A stretch of DNA of 39,977 nucleotides from Bdellovibrionales bacterium (lineage in GTDB: Bacteria; Bdellovibrionota; Bdellovibrionia; Bdellovibrionales; JAMPXM01), in the NCBI GenBank assembly GCA_005808505.1, contig SYLX01000174.1:1-39977 (forward strand), read 5' to 3'. Below, piece after piece: positions 1 to 8,882 of the stretch. A model generated the notes under the pieces. It was not told where the DNA came from. It saw only the letters and a list, made by a program, of their open reading frames with translations, and did no database searches. Position 1 is the stretch's first letter. Each line of letters begins with the position of its first letter. A program made the translations under genes and the position numbers.

Positions 1-549
1 CAAGCCTTTAATCACTTGGAGAACTTCGCCGATCATGTCGGGATCGAGCGCGGAAGTCGGCTCATCAAAAAGCATGATCTTAGGTTTCATCGCAAGACCA
101 CGTGCGATCGCAACTCGCTGCTGTTGACCGCCGGAAAGTTCAGCAGGATAGGCGTTTCTTTTTTCTTTCAGTCCAACCCGCTCCAGGAGCTGAACCGCGT
201 GGTCTTCAGCTTCTTTGCGGTTGATGCCGCGAACCTTGATCGGCGCGAGCGTGACGTTATCGATCACCCGCAGATGTGGATAAAGATTGAACTGTTGGAA
301 TACGAAACCGATGTCGGCACGAACTTCGTTGAGATCAGTTTTCGGATCGTGGACGTTCTTTCCATCAACGGTGAGTTGACCGGATTGGATTGGCTCCAAC
401 GCATTGACCGTTCGAATCAAGGTTGACTTACCAGAACCCGAAGGTCCACAGACGACGACGACCTCACCCTTCTTGACCTCAAGATTGATTCCGTCAAGCG
501 CGTGAAAGGATTTCCCATACCATTTGTGAACGTCGGTAAAGCGAATCAT
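1..549 (-). CDS. amino-acid ABC transporter ATP-binding protein, GlnQ type (partial, C-terminus beyond window)
   Basis: This is the cytoplasmic ATPase of a polar-amino-acid type ABC importer. 183 residues are visible and the reading frame runs off the window edge, so about 60 C-terminal residues are missing compared with the usual ~240-250. Reading the minus strand I see Walker [10 protein letters not shown] at residues 35-43, a Q-loop at 85-86 ([10 protein letters not shown]), the signature LSGGQQQR at 138-145, Walker B IMLFDEP at 158-164 and the D-loop SALD. The start was set at the ATG giving [12 protein letters not shown], the standard N-terminus of the family; an in-frame ATG nine bases upstream (558) is possible and neither has a convincing ribosome site. 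No permease or binding-protein gene lies upstream, so any partners must lie beyond position 1. The family is certain; the substrate cannot be told from sequence. Confidence 0.93.
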   Translation of the reverse strand, partial: MIRFTDVHKWYGKSFHALDGINLEVKKGEVVVVCGPSGSGKSTLIRTVNALEPIQSGQLTVDGKNVHDPKTDLNEVRADIGFVFQQFNLYPHLRVIDNVTLAPIKVRGINRKEAEDHAVQLLERVGLKEKRNAYPAELSGGQQQRVAIARGLAMKPKIMLFDEPTSALDPDMIGEVLQVIKGL

Positions 550-619
550 CGCCCCCATCGTTTCAACAAAGGGATGACTTTGGCAACCGCTGATTCGTGT
601 CGAACCTGATTAGAAGCGG

Positions 620-1099
620 CTAAAAGCCGATGCCGAATTGCAACGCGTTTTCGTTCACGAAGAGATAGGAAGCGTAGAAATAGAATTTGCGACCAAAGAT
701 AAACAATCCGGCGCCCGCGAACGGGTGCGAAAGTGAAGTCCCTGCCCCGACACTGCCGTTGGTCGCCGTCGAAAGTGCGGCACCGAATCCGCCCTGAAGG
801 TAAGGTCGAAAAGTGCGGCCATCGAAAAGGTACTTCATGTTCACGTCGCCTGCGACCGTAAACGAAGTCGCTTCACGCTCGCCATCACGGTTCCAGCTTT
901 CACCGACGCCGATGTAGCCGATACCGGTTTCAAACGCCCAGTTCGACCAGAGGTGCATGAAATTGACTCCGATCGTGGCTCCAGGAGGATTATGGTAACC
1001 CACGCCCCACGACCAGCCCTTCGCTTCAGCCCGGAGGGAGAAAACATTGATTCCTATGATGGCAACCAAAACGAGCCACAAGCGCACGTTCTTCATCAC
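620..1099 (-). CDS. exported protein, probable small outer-membrane beta-barrel
   Basis: 159 residues with a signal peptide (basic MMKNVR, hydrophobic core, AEA cleavage region near residue 26). The mature part alternates aromatic and glycine residues in short strands (WSWGVGYH, WAFETGIGYIGVG, FYFYASYLF) and ends in Phe after a beta-type strand (LQFGIGF), the C-terminal signature recognised by the BAM machinery. The length would suit a small eight-stranded barrel of the OmpW/OmpA-barrel size class. I do not recognise a specific family. It is transcribed in the same direction as the genes on either side, with a 68-nt gap to the next gene downstream of it in the window. The function is unknown and the barrel call is inferred from strand pattern and the terminal Phe. 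Confidence 0.75.
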   Translation of the reverse strand: MMKNVRLWLVLVAIIGINVFSLRAEAKGWSWGVGYHNPPGATIGVNFMHLWSNWAFETGIGYIGVGESWNRDGEREATSFTVAGDVNMKYLFDGRTFRPYLQGGFGAALSTATNGSVGAGTSLSHPFAGAGLFIFGRKFYFYASYLFVNENALQFGIGF

Positions 1100-1167
1100 T
1101 TCATCCTAACGTCGAACGAGTCTGAATCCAAGATGATCAGGAGATCGGCAATATCGCTCGAAATCGA

Positions 1168-1503
1168 TCAGATCGGCGCGAACGCTGTTTTCACTGATGG
1201 ATTGATCGCGCCTGCAAGCGCCTCTTCAAGAGTCACGACAACGGTGGGCCCGACGGAGTAGGTACTCTCATCTTTGAAGCGAAGAAGGATGGGTCCGCCG
1301 AAGATGAGTTTTTGATCCTTATCGAGAAGCTGGAAGAGCTTTTCGTAAGAGAGACCTAAAGCATTCGCTAATTCAGGAGTCACCACCAGAACCTGACGTG
1401 TGTTCATCTTCGGCAGGTTCGGCGATGGATTTTGGACCTGCGCACTTGTGGCATTAGCTGAGACCAACAAAACAGTTCCGAGTACGAGTGACGAGCCCTT
1501 CAT
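1168..1503 (-). CDS. small exported protein of unknown function
   Basis: 111 residues. I chose the ATG at 1503 because GGAGG lies eight bases upstream and the protein then begins with a clean signal peptide (MKGSSLVLGTVLLVSANATSA, cleavage near ATSA-Q). A longer in-frame reading extends to 1623, but that extension looks non-coding. The mature part is about 90 residues. It contains a stretch resembling a short helical module (VVTPELANALGLSYEKLFQLLDKD) followed by beta-like segments and a second helix (VTLEEALAGAINPSVKTAF). No cysteines are present in the mature part. No family is recognised. It probably stays periplasmic. Confidence 0.7.
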   Translation of the reverse strand: MKGSSLVLGTVLLVSANATSAQVQNPSPNLPKMNTRQVLVVTPELANALGLSYEKLFQLLDKDQKLIFGGPILLRFKDESTYSVGPTVVVTLEEALAGAINPSVKTAFAPI

Positions 1504-1663
1504 TTTACACGCCTCCGCGGCGGTTCTATGAACACCGCCGACCCCAATAAGGCTGCTAACCTTGTGCCAGGCGAATCCGGAATTTAGGCGAGTTAAAGAG
1601 ACGCGGAGGAAAAAATCGACCAAAAGTCCGAGCAGGATAGGCTGATTTTTGTCGCCCGATTGA

Positions 1664-2248
1664 TTAAAACAGTTCGATGTCGTCGCCGGTCCCGGGGCGA
1701 CGGCGTAGCTCCTCGTTCAGTTTTGCTTCCAAAACAGACCGCGCCTCGTCGATCGCCGCACGGTTTCGAAGCTCGACCTCAGCCAAGTACGCAATCGATT
1801 TTCCGTCGACTTCAAGTGTCCACTCAAACTTCTCGTAAACGGCATTCGGCATCCGCAGCGTGGTGTACCACGCATCTGAATTCAGCGAGAGGGGAAGACT
1901 CATTCCCATGATCAATCCGGCATGTCCAAAAAGACCGCGTACCCGTCCAGCTTGAACATTCTTGAGTTCGCGCATGTAATCGAGAGCTAGCTCATGACTC
2001 ATTTCCGAGAGCGGCGACTGCGTACGCTTTGCGGCCCACTCGAGTGCGACGCGCCGATCGAATCGGCACTTCAAACTCAATCGTCCAAAACCGCTCACCA
2101 ACGTGATGCTTGTCACATGAAAAGCGGCTCGCGGATCCTTCGGAGCCACTCCAGGCTTCACGGTGACGAAGGTTTCTCCCGTGTGCTGCACGAGCGCAAC
2201 GCGCGCTGTCTCTTGCAACAAATGAGAAAGAAATTGAGACGTTTCCAT
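1664..2248 (-). CDS. CheX-like domain protein (putative)
   Basis: 194 residues, no signal peptide, predicted cytosolic. Residues 91-121 read MRELKNVQAG followed by a helix and MGMSLPL. This matches the known CheX/CheC helix pattern E-x-x-N-x-x-x-G, then hydrophobic helix, then S-x-P. Here E94, N97 and G101 occupy the positions of the phosphatase E and N and the following Gly, and S117/P119 follow. CheX-type proteins dephosphorylate CheY-like receivers. No chemotaxis gene is adjacent, so a receiver partner would have to be elsewhere. Start is uncertain: ATG 2248 has GGAG three bases upstream; ATG 2266 and TTG 2326 are in frame. The C-terminal 40 residues are charged and helical. The family call rests on motif spacing only. 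Confidence 0.55.
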   Translation of the reverse strand: METSQFLSHLLQETARVALVQHTGETFVTVKPGVAPKDPRAAFHVTSITLVSGFGRLSLKCRFDRRVALEWAAKRTQSPLSEMSHELALDYMRELKNVQAGRVRGLFGHAGLIMGMSLPLSLNSDAWYTTLRMPNAVYEKFEWTLEVDGKSIAYLAEVELRNRAAIDEARSVLEAKLNEELRRRPGTGDDIELF

Positions 2249-2590
2249 ATTCTCCAATCGATCCATCCGCCCGAAAAACTCGATATCCCCTAGCTTATCA
2301 TCAATCGGAAGCCTCCCAAGCAACAACCCCTAAATAAATTCGGTGGATGACTGGACTGTTTAATTTCTGCACAAAAAATTGAACTTCGCCCCAGGTAGGG
2401 TCACGAAAACGATTGTTTATATTTAGCGTCCAGACCGAATTCAGCCTGCTTGCCGCGCTTTCGGCGAGTGCTCTCAGCCCGTGGCTCATATTAATTCGAC
2501 AACGGAGCAAGGTTACAAACAATCTTAAACTCTGTCGTGTTTGACCAAAGCGATAGCGCACGGTCTAATTCATCTGAAAAGGGGTACGTT
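2249..2590. other. 342-bp intergenic region between divergent genes
   Basis: This lies between the CheX-like gene (minus) and an exported-protein gene (plus), so it should carry both promoters. The stretch is AT-richer than its flanks around 2330-2420. I found no inverted repeat or clear -35/-10 pair worth naming. A minus-strand reading frame across 2301-2561 has no ribosome site and no family resemblance and is not called as a gene. Confidence 0.4.
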
Positions 2591-2971
2591 GTGAGAAACA
2601 AATCCGCGGTTCAAGCTCTAAACCTTCTAGCGTCGGTCCTGCTTTCGACAATCGTGTCGGTCACGTTTTGCCCACTCATTTCGCAGGCTGCAGCGACGCC
2701 CGGACTCGAATCTGAGCCTTACTCATCTGAGACTCTCGAGCTGCTTTGCGAACGCGAGGACGGCGATGCTTATCTCGCCGTCTTCCTGAATAAAACAACT
2801 GGTGTTTACAATGTCCAGACATCCGGTGGGCTTGAGCTGGGTCGAACGGAAGTGATTTTAGGAACGGACGAAATGACCGTTTTGTCGGAAACGCTGCGCA
2901 TACCGATCGTGATTCCCCGTGGTCGACACGAAGTCGCAATTGATGGCAGCGTCTTTAACTGCGATTATTGA
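2591..2971 (+). CDS. small exported protein of unknown function
   Basis: 126 residues from a GTG start. GTG 2591 was chosen because AAAAGGGG lies six bases upstream and the protein then begins with a standard signal peptide (basic MRNKSAVQ, long hydrophobic core, cleavage after ISQAAA). The longer in-frame start at 2537 would place an unrelated hydrophilic tail before the signal. The mature ~95 residues are acidic and beta-rich, with two cysteines (LLCERE and the near-terminal FNCDY) that could form one disulphide. No family is recognised. It is the only plus-strand gene in the first 8.8 kb, with minus-strand genes on both sides and its 3' end 12 bp from the convergent one. Confidence 0.7.
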   Translation: MRNKSAVQALNLLASVLLSTIVSVTFCPLISQAAATPGLESEPYSSETLELLCEREDGDAYLAVFLNKTTGVYNVQTSGGLELGRTEVILGTDEMTVLSETLRIPIVIPRGRHEVAIDGSVFNCDY

Positions 2972-2983
2972 AAGCGAACTCAA

Positions 2984-3487
2984 TTAAGGCGACGACGTCT
3001 GACGCCGGAACATGCGGCCGCGAATTTCGTAGAGCGGCCGACCCGATTTCTCAAACCAATCTTCGAAGTAATCGAGATGGTCCCCCTCGACATGAATGCG
3101 CGTTGTGACTTTTACGCCGGACTCTAAAATCTCGACAGATTCAAAATCGGTTCCGGTGTACTTGCCGATTTGTCTTTCTCCATCAAACAGTCGCTCCCCG
3201 TCTCGACGCCATTCGGCCGGCGCAGTTTCGAGCCCGACGACTTGGCAATCAAAATAGCCTCCGAGCCTATTGAGCTTTTCGGGCGTTGCGCGAAAACCGA
3301 TCGTCATCATTGGACAATCGGCACCTTGGCCTTCGTACGTCCATGTCCCCCAACCTCGCCACTGACCGACGAGTTCCTTAGCAAACGCTTCAGACGAAGT
3401 TGCCGAGCTCGTTTGTCCGAAGACCTGAATCGCTGCGAATAAAAGAAACAAAAAGGCGTGACGCCGAATCGTAGATTGAGATTTCAT
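2984..3487 (-). CDS. exported protein, lipocalin-like beta-rich fold (unassigned)
   Basis: 167 residues with a signal peptide (MKSQSTIRRHAFLFLLFAA, cleavage near VFGQ) and a strong ribosome site (AGGGAGG/AGGGA) before the ATG. The mature domain starts LVGQWRGWGTWTYEG and continues with alternating strands and charged turns. That is the pattern of proteins that measure a weight or activity over a small up-and-down barrel (the G-x-W-x-G opening is typical of lipocalin-like/DUF1579-like families). Two cysteines (DCPMM and FDCQV) may pair. The ligand and role are unknown. A 67-bp gap separates its start from the stop of the TIGR02147 gene upstream, so co-transcription is possible. Confidence 0.7.
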   Translation of the reverse strand: MKSQSTIRRHAFLFLLFAAIQVFGQTSSATSSEAFAKELVGQWRGWGTWTYEGQGADCPMMTIGFRATPEKLNRLGGYFDCQVVGLETAPAEWRRDGERLFDGERQIGKYTGTDFESVEILESGVKVTTRIHVEGDHLDYFEDWFEKSGRPLYEIRGRMFRRQTSSP

Positions 3488-3554
3488 TTCCCTGCCTCCC
3501 TATGAGCGAAAGCTTTACAGCTTTCAAACGGCAGGTCGACGAAATTAGAGACGT

Positions 3555-4394
3555 TTAAGAATAAAGCCCGATCAACAACCGACCAACAGCGTCGCCGCCT
3601 TCGGCCTTATTCTCCTCGACAAACTCGCCGGCCAGATCGCGCATGCGGCGCTTTAGCTCCGGAAGTTGATGCTGGTTGACGGAGAAGAAGCACTGGAAGA
3701 ACAACTGATCCTGAGCGTTGAAGCGCGTGCTTGCTTTGCGTTTGAGCTCTGTCAGCGTCTCAAGGTAGCTGGCTTTGAATCCATGATCGTCTCCGAGCCC
3801 TTCGAAAAGGAGGGTCGACTCCGTCGTGCGGAATCTCCCTGCCGCCGAAACGACCACTCCTTGTCGAATCAGATGCTCCAAAATACTTTCGCAGATTGTT
3901 GGCAACAACCCTGATCGTGTCGAAACCTCATCAACAGCGGTTCCTGGCTCGGAAGAACCCAACGAAGCATAAACAAGCAGTATTTGCTGACTTCGAAAGA
4001 GTTCGGAGGCGACGTTGACCTTCTCGACGAGCGCGAGCTTCGCCTGAATTTTTGCGCGCAATTCTTTTAACTTGATTTGAAGCTGCTCGAAAGTCAGTGC
4101 GTCGTGATTGAGTTCGGGCTCCTCGAGTTGCACGAGGCGCGTGAGGTACTGCCGAAGCAGCCCCGAAGACCCAACGGCTTTGAGCATTTTAGGGAATGAA
4201 TGGGGCGTTAATCTCCGGCGGCCTTCGACGACATCCGCGATGAAACCGCGCGATGAAAAACCCGCTTTGCGGGTAAGAGCAGAATAATTGGGACGCCCAC
4301 TTCGAGCGCTGAGCGCGAAGATGGCCTTCAAACACGATCGATAATCGTCAGTAGCTAGAGCTGCAACTAAAAGACGTTTCTCTTTTGCATCCAT
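3555..4394 (-). CDS. TIGR02147 family protein
   Basis: 279 residues, matching the ~270-280 of this family, which has an N-terminal helix-turn-helix-like region and a C-terminal DUF4423 domain. Visible family features are the opening DYRSCLKAIFALSARSGRPN, the following YSALTRKAGFSSRGFIADVV stretch with EGRRRLTP, and a helical C-terminal half with F-x-A-Q-D-Q-L-F-F-Q. Family members are known in many copies in Bdellovibrio and Fibrobacter and are presumed regulators, but no target is established. Start ATG 4394 follows the stop of the upstream secreted-protein gene by 22 nt; a GTG at 4439 would overlap that gene. The close spacing indicates a two-gene operon in which the exported partner is translated first. 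Confidence in family is high, in function low. Confidence 0.88.
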   Translation of the reverse strand: MDAKEKRLLVAALATDDYRSCLKAIFALSARSGRPNYSALTRKAGFSSRGFIADVVEGRRRLTPHSFPKMLKAVGSSGLLRQYLTRLVQLEEPELNHDALTFEQLQIKLKELRAKIQAKLALVEKVNVASELFRSQQILLVYASLGSSEPGTAVDEVSTRSGLLPTICESILEHLIRQGVVVSAAGRFRTTESTLLFEGLGDDHGFKASYLETLTELKRKASTRFNAQDQLFFQCFFSVNQHQLPELKRRMRDLAGEFVEENKAEGGDAVGRLLIGLYS

Positions 4395-4416
4395 CGCCAC
4401 ACGTACCGCCGAGAAT

Positions 4417-4869
4417 TTAGTTGCTGCCGCCGATAGCACCCGGCATGTACGGCGCCGCCTTTGCGGGAAGATCCGCCTGGCCTTCTCCGTAGAGAGAGCA
4501 ACGCACCTGAATTCCGGGGATGCTCACAAGCCTTTCTTGAATCTCGTTCCACCCTGCCTGATTGGCGAGAGATGAGGAGCATTGGAGATCGCACTTCTCA
4601 GCGTAACTTTTAACCGTGATGATGAAAGCCGCCCGGTTGCGCGACTCAAAAGTTGGCGAAAACGTGAGTTGCGGAAACTCCGCGAAAACCCGAAGTGCGC
4701 GCAGGAGATCGCTTTTTTGGGATTGGTTTCCGGAGTTCAGTCGCACGAGCAAAAGACCCGAGTCACAATCCTCAAAGGCAACTCCCTTTTTCGCGGAAGC
4801 TGACGCTCCCGACCCAAATGCGATCACAACAGCGAGGAGCCAGGCCGAATAGGAGCGAGGAAAACGCAT
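4417..4869 (-). CDS. exported protein paired with TIGR02147 gene
   Basis: 150 residues from ATG 4869, which has GGAG nine bases upstream; a TTG at 4884 is less likely. Signal peptide: MRFPRSYSAWLLAVVIAFGSGASASA, cleavage before KKG. The mature protein has cysteines in FEDCDSG, EKCDLQC and VRCSLYG, probably two disulphides given its export. No known domain is recognised. The C-terminus is Pro/Gly/Ala-rich (KAAPYMPGAIGGSN). It is the first gene of a pair with the TIGR02147 gene 22 nt downstream. Small exported partners next to TIGR02147 genes are, as far as I recall, common in Bdellovibrio, so the two may act together, but the sequence does not show how. Confidence 0.72.
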   Translation of the reverse strand: MRFPRSYSAWLLAVVIAFGSGASASAKKGVAFEDCDSGLLLVRLNSGNQSQKSDLLRALRVFAEFPQLTFSPTFESRNRAAFIITVKSYAEKCDLQCSSSLANQAGWNEIQERLVSIPGIQVRCSLYGEGQADLPAKAAPYMPGAIGGSN

Positions 4870-4979
4870 AACGAGGATCTCCAAAAGGAATGTCGGAAGA
4901 GGATGGGAGTCGGAGCTGTTCTAACCCATTCGACGGCGATGAGGGAATACGACTTTTTTCAAAGGATCTTTAAAATAAG

Positions 4980-5010
4980 CGAGCCGAGGCTCGTAGGTGG
5001 CCTCGGCTCG
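4980..5010 (-). terminator. rho-independent terminator-like hairpin
   Basis: A perfect 11-bp GC-rich inverted repeat (CGAGCCGAGGC / GCCTCGGCTCG) encloses a 9-nt loop. Read on the minus strand it lies about 57 nt past the stop of the beta-propeller gene and is followed by CTTATTTTAAAG, a moderately U-rich tail. It separates that gene from the secreted/TIGR02147 pair. Confidence 0.7.
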
Positions 5011-5067
5011 CTTCGGACTTCAATCTGGTTTCAGTCTTATTGTGGCCAGTCTCTTTTTGGCCAATCT

Positions 5068-8000
5068 CTAGGGCATCACGTAGATCTGAGTGATTCCTTT
5101 GAGACCCAGAACAAGCTCGAAACTGTTCAACTCAGGTGTGAAGTGAGCCGCCTCGTATCCCCAGCGCTCCGGAAGAGTTGCGGTTGTCTTCGGCTCGCCT
5201 TTTTCGAAGACTTCGTTCACCTGCGACACCTTCTGAACCGTCGGTCTACGCTCATCAGCGCCCCAGGCGATGACCGCGACTTCGGTCCCACCGCGTAGCA
5301 AACCGTAGTAGGAAGAAGCCGTTCCCGGTCGTTTTACGAGGTGAACGAGCTCCGCTTCTTCCGAAAGATCCGACTTAAAGCCGAAAGCTTCGATTTGGAT
5401 GCGGGCATCGCGGCTTACCGTCAGAACTTCGAGCTGGTGCTTAAAGCCGTTCCACGATCCGTCCTTCTTCACGCGAACGAACTCACCCGGCGCAGCTTCG
5501 ATCGTGTTGGCATACTGATCACCCGCAACTTCGTCTTGGAGAGTGGCTTGTCCTTCCGAAGACTTCAGCGCGATCAAAGACGACTTTGTGATCACCGCGT
5601 ACTTCGACGATTGCCAGCGGGGAATCCACATCGAACGCATCGGCATCGAATCACTTTCGGCTCCTACAACCTCAGTGCTGGATGAAGAATCTTCTTCGTT
5701 CTCTTTCTTCTGGTTCAAAACGATGTCTTGAACCCATTCGTCCTGAGTAAGGATTTCACCCGTTGCACTCACCGAAAGAGCACGACCAGGAATATTTGTC
5801 GCCGGTCCGCAAGTGGCACGACCCTTTGAGATCGTCACGGGCGCAAGGTAGTTGCGGCTGAGGGTCACGTCTTCGAACTTTTTGCTTTCGAGAACTTCCT
5901 TCGAAGCAAGGTAAGTCTTACCGCCGAGAACCTGGACTTCAACATCCGAGCGCTTCTCAACTGCACACGTTGCGAAATCAACCGGCTGAGCCGTGATCAA
6001 CTGTTCAAGCTGCAGCTGGTAAACCGTTGAATCCGCTTGCGCGAGGATTGTTCCGTTCTCGAGCTGTACGAGACCGCGAGATGAGCTGTAGTAATCGTAA
6101 GAATTCGAACCGTAACGGAGGCCGATTGGCAGGAGATCGTCTTTACGCTCGCTCACCCACTGAGTCTCCCCTGCTTTTACAAGGGCGCCACTTTTCGCAT
6201 CGAGCGTGAGTCGCGCCACGCGAGTTTGAGTGCGGTAGCTGTAATCGCCGTTTTCAAGCTTCACGTTGCTATACTGAGTCGTCATGACGAGAAGATCGCC
6301 CGACGTCCGGTCGATAATATGACCGAGATAACTTCCTTCAATTGCTACGGATCCGAGGATTTGCGCCTTCTCTTCATCCGCACGCGATGCGTTCACCAAA
6401 CGAAGCTCTGTCTGGGAACGATCGGACCAATAGCCTTCGCTGATGATCTGAACGCCGCGACCTTTGAGCGTCTCGTAACCGCGAATCTGTCGCGCCAGCT
6501 CAAGAATGTGCACCGGAGCAAGCGTTGATTTATCGCTGTTCAACGTTCCGAAGGTTGCGAGAGCTTTATCCGAAAAGCTGTTGATGCGACCGATTTCGGA
6601 GTTCGTGAAAACGCGGCGAACCCAGTCGGCACCGCCGGAAAGAAAGGCCCCTTGCTTGAGCGCTTCATTTTCTTTCTCGGCGAGAATGGCGCCAAGATCG
6701 AACTTCAAAATTTGTCCGCCATCTTCGTAGTTTCTAGAGTCCCAACGAGAAGCACTGAAGAGAACTTCACCTTGGCCTGGTCCATCCAAGCGAACTTCCA
6801 TTTCCTTATCTTGACCATTGAAGTTTGAGAAAATGTTGCTGCCTTCGAAAGTCATCTGCGCAACGTCGAGCGCACGGAGCTTTCCTTTGACGTCAACGAT
6901 TTCGAAAATCATCGCCTGGGGCTGGCGACGACGGTTTTCGTTATTTACGACGGGAACAATCCAACCAAGACCGAGAACGAACTTGCGGCCCGCAACTTCG
7001 ATCGGGATTGCGCGCTGGATCCAGCCGTCAAAGTGTAAGCGGCTGATGTAACGAACGCCTTTTTCGGGCTCCGAGATATCAAAGAGATCGAACGGATCGA
7101 TTTCGTTCGCCGGAACCCAGAAAGCGTAGAGATGATCGCCTTGATAACGAACGTCTTGGAGATTCGCACTCAATCCAGAGCCATCTCCTACCGTGACAAC
7201 CGAATCAGCAAACGGCTTGCGCAAATCACCATTTTCGGAGCGCACGAGAACGTTTTTGAGCCCGTGCTGCGGATGATTCAAAAGTTTTTCTAACATTGCC
7301 TCACGGGCTTCGCCGTAGAGGTGTTTCAATTCGGTTTCGATCCAGCCGCGACGATCGCTTGCGTCTTTTTCCGAAATGACGCCCGTGTTTTCCGTCGGGA
7401 AACGGAACGTTTCGACAGCGATTCGCGCCACGCGCTGGCCGCCCACTTGTTGATCGAGCAAGTAGTTGCTAGTGACGATCAGCGTGTCGTTTTTGATCAT
7501 CGTTTGCGAGCGCTCGCGGACAAAGCCTTTCGTCGCTACGCTCATGACAGGCTTGATCTGTCCTTTCTCGTTTGAAATGTCGATGACTTCAACGACGCTT
7601 GAGCGATCAAAGAAGCCCCAGCCACTTTCCGAAAGAGTCGCGAGGAGATAATACTTAAACGAACCGTTCTTCTCAATCGAGAGGATGTTCATGTTTTGAG
7701 CGCCGCTTACGCGCAAGCTCACTTCACGTTTATCAACGAGGGTCACGCTCTTACGAACGACATTGTAGGAAGCGATAAGACCTTTGTCTTTCACGCTCGA
7801 AGCGACATAAAGAACATCGCCCACGATGCGCGAATCCGCGATCGTACCCGCGACTTCAACGGCCTCGACGAGCGAGGGACGCTTCGAATCTTTCACGTCA
7901 TAAACGGCAAGGCGAGATTTTGATTCGTGAGCCTCGTAGTCGTAACGACTCTCGAGTGCGATCAGTCGATCTTGTGAAGCGACATAGTACATTTCCGAAG

Positions 8001-8439
8001 GTCTGTGACCCGTCGGAGCCACACGACCGAGAAGCTCGGGAAGCTCAGCCCCTTTTTCGAAGCTGACAACCTGGAGACCTCGCTCTTGGTTGAGAAGATA
8101 GAGAAGCTTGGAGCCAGGCTTTCCGACTTTGAAAACGTCGGACTCCTGCTCCGTACGTTCTCCGCCCGCAGCGGGAGCAGCGGCTTTCGCGAGATCCGCC
8201 ATCCCCTCGTAGCCGTAGCTCACGGGGTTCAAGAACGACGTTTGGCCGACGTAGCGCGCGAGCTGCGCGCTCTCATCCGTCAGATCCGCCGGACGCGGAA
8301 CTAAACGCGTCGACTCACTGACCGTCACGGGATTTGAATTCAACGAGCAAGAAACGCCCGTCATCAAGGACACGCCGGCTAAGCCAAGCGTCGCTTGGCG
8401 AGAAAACTTACGCCAAAGCATTTGAAGATCGATCAACAT
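5068..8439 (-). CDS. large exported beta-propeller protein (Beta_propel, PF09826-like)
   Basis: 1123 residues. The ATG at 8439 has AAGGAG five bases upstream and opens a signal sequence (WRKFSRQATLGLAGVSLMTG, then VSC-S at about residue 33); an in-frame extension to 8613 looks non-coding. The cysteine context (G-V-S-C) is only a weak lipobox, so lipidation is possible, not certain. The body holds repeated blade-like units such as SRLAVYDVKDSKRPSLVEAV and ADSRIVGDVLYVASS, the pattern I know from the PF09826 propeller family (D-V-x-x-P and sR-x-x-G-x-x-L-Y-V). A second run of blades follows to the C-terminus, separated by an acidic low-complexity stretch (KKENEEDSSSSTE). Its partner is unknown. 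It is transcribed alone, away from the Cys-His-Asp protein gene at 8883, and ends before a hairpin terminator. Confidence 0.8.
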   Translation of the reverse strand: MLIDLQMLWRKFSRQATLGLAGVSLMTGVSCSLNSNPVTVSESTRLVPRPADLTDESAQLARYVGQTSFLNPVSYGYEGMADLAKAAAPAAGGERTEQESDVFKVGKPGSKLLYLLNQERGLQVVSFEKGAELPELLGRVAPTGHRPSEMYYVASQDRLIALESRYDYEAHESKSRLAVYDVKDSKRPSLVEAVEVAGTIADSRIVGDVLYVASSVKDKGLIASYNVVRKSVTLVDKREVSLRVSGAQNMNILSIEKNGSFKYYLLATLSESGWGFFDRSSVVEVIDISNEKGQIKPVMSVATKGFVRERSQTMIKNDTLIVTSNYLLDQQVGGQRVARIAVETFRFPTENTGVISEKDASDRRGWIETELKHLYGEAREAMLEKLLNHPQHGLKNVLVRSENGDLRKPFADSVVTVGDGSGLSANLQDVRYQGDHLYAFWVPANEIDPFDLFDISEPEKGVRYISRLHFDGWIQRAIPIEVAGRKFVLGLGWIVPVVNNENRRRQPQAMIFEIVDVKGKLRALDVAQMTFEGSNIFSNFNGQDKEMEVRLDGPGQGEVLFSASRWDSRNYEDGGQILKFDLGAILAEKENEALKQGAFLSGGADWVRRVFTNSEIGRINSFSDKALATFGTLNSDKSTLAPVHILELARQIRGYETLKGRGVQIISEGYWSDRSQTELRLVNASRADEEKAQILGSVAIEGSYLGHIIDRTSGDLLVMTTQYSNVKLENGDYSYRTQTRVARLTLDAKSGALVKAGETQWVSERKDDLLPIGLRYGSNSYDYYSSSRGLVQLENGTILAQADSTVYQLQLEQLITAQPVDFATCAVEKRSDVEVQVLGGKTYLASKEVLESKKFEDVTLSRNYLAPVTISKGRATCGPATNIPGRALSVSATGEILTQDEWVQDIVLNQKKENEEDSSSSTEVVGAESDSMPMRSMWIPRWQSSKYAVITKSSLIALKSSEGQATLQDEVAGDQYANTIEAAPGEFVRVKKDGSWNGFKHQLEVLTVSRDARIQIEAFGFKSDLSEEAELVHLVKRPGTASSYYGLLRGGTEVAVIAWGADERRPTVQKVSQVNEVFEKGEPKTTATLPERWGYEAAHFTPELNSFELVLGLKGITQIYVMP

Positions 8440-8882
8440 AAAATCTCCTTCGAGGGGAAAGGATGGTTTCGTAAAACCAAGTGTTGGCTTGAACGGAGCG
8501 GACCTTAAATTCCGCGGGGCGCTTGGCTCAACTCTTCCCGGAAAACGGAAGGGGATTTTGTCCGCAGCCAGGGACAAAAATTCAGTTCCAGAACGAGGCC
8601 GAAGACTGCCCAACAGGTTGAAATGACTTGAGAGTTAAGTCATCTCCGATCGCGTTCGCCCTGCACAAGAGACCCAAATTGGAACCTTCCATTTTTCGTC
8701 CGCGCACGAAGTTTTTTTGTTTAGTCATAAGTCGACGGCCTCCTCGATAAGCGAAAAATTACGTACCCAGTTTCGATGCGAGTCTAAAAAAGCTCGCTTC
8801 TACCCGCTTCTACATTCCCGGATGTACATGTCTCGAGTAGGTTGCGCGGATCGATCAACCCTACCGAAGGAGACTTCAAATC
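8440..8882. promoter_or_regulatory. 443-bp divergent intergenic region with a TTCTAC direct repeat
   Basis: This region must hold promoters for the beta-propeller gene (minus) and the Cys-His-Asp protein gene (plus). On the plus side TTCTAC occurs twice at a 10-bp period (8798-8803 and 8808-8813, spacer CCGC), ending 70 nt before the ATG at 8883. The same arrangement recurs upstream of the 21087 gene. A small 6-bp hairpin (TGGTTT/AAACCA, 8464-8479) lies in the minus-strand leader about 25 nt before the ribosome site. No convincing sigma70 promoter was found. Confidence 0.4.

Noticed and set aside
2301..2561. 86-residue minus-strand frame between the CheX-like gene and the 2591 gene
   Set aside because: GTG start with no ribosome site, no recognised domain, and it overlaps both the CheX-like gene's candidate 5' starts and the promoter region.
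5043..5069. Near-duplicate TGGCCARTCTCT at the stop of the propeller gene
   Set aside because: Only two imperfect copies, and the second runs into the coding end; probably a local duplication without function.
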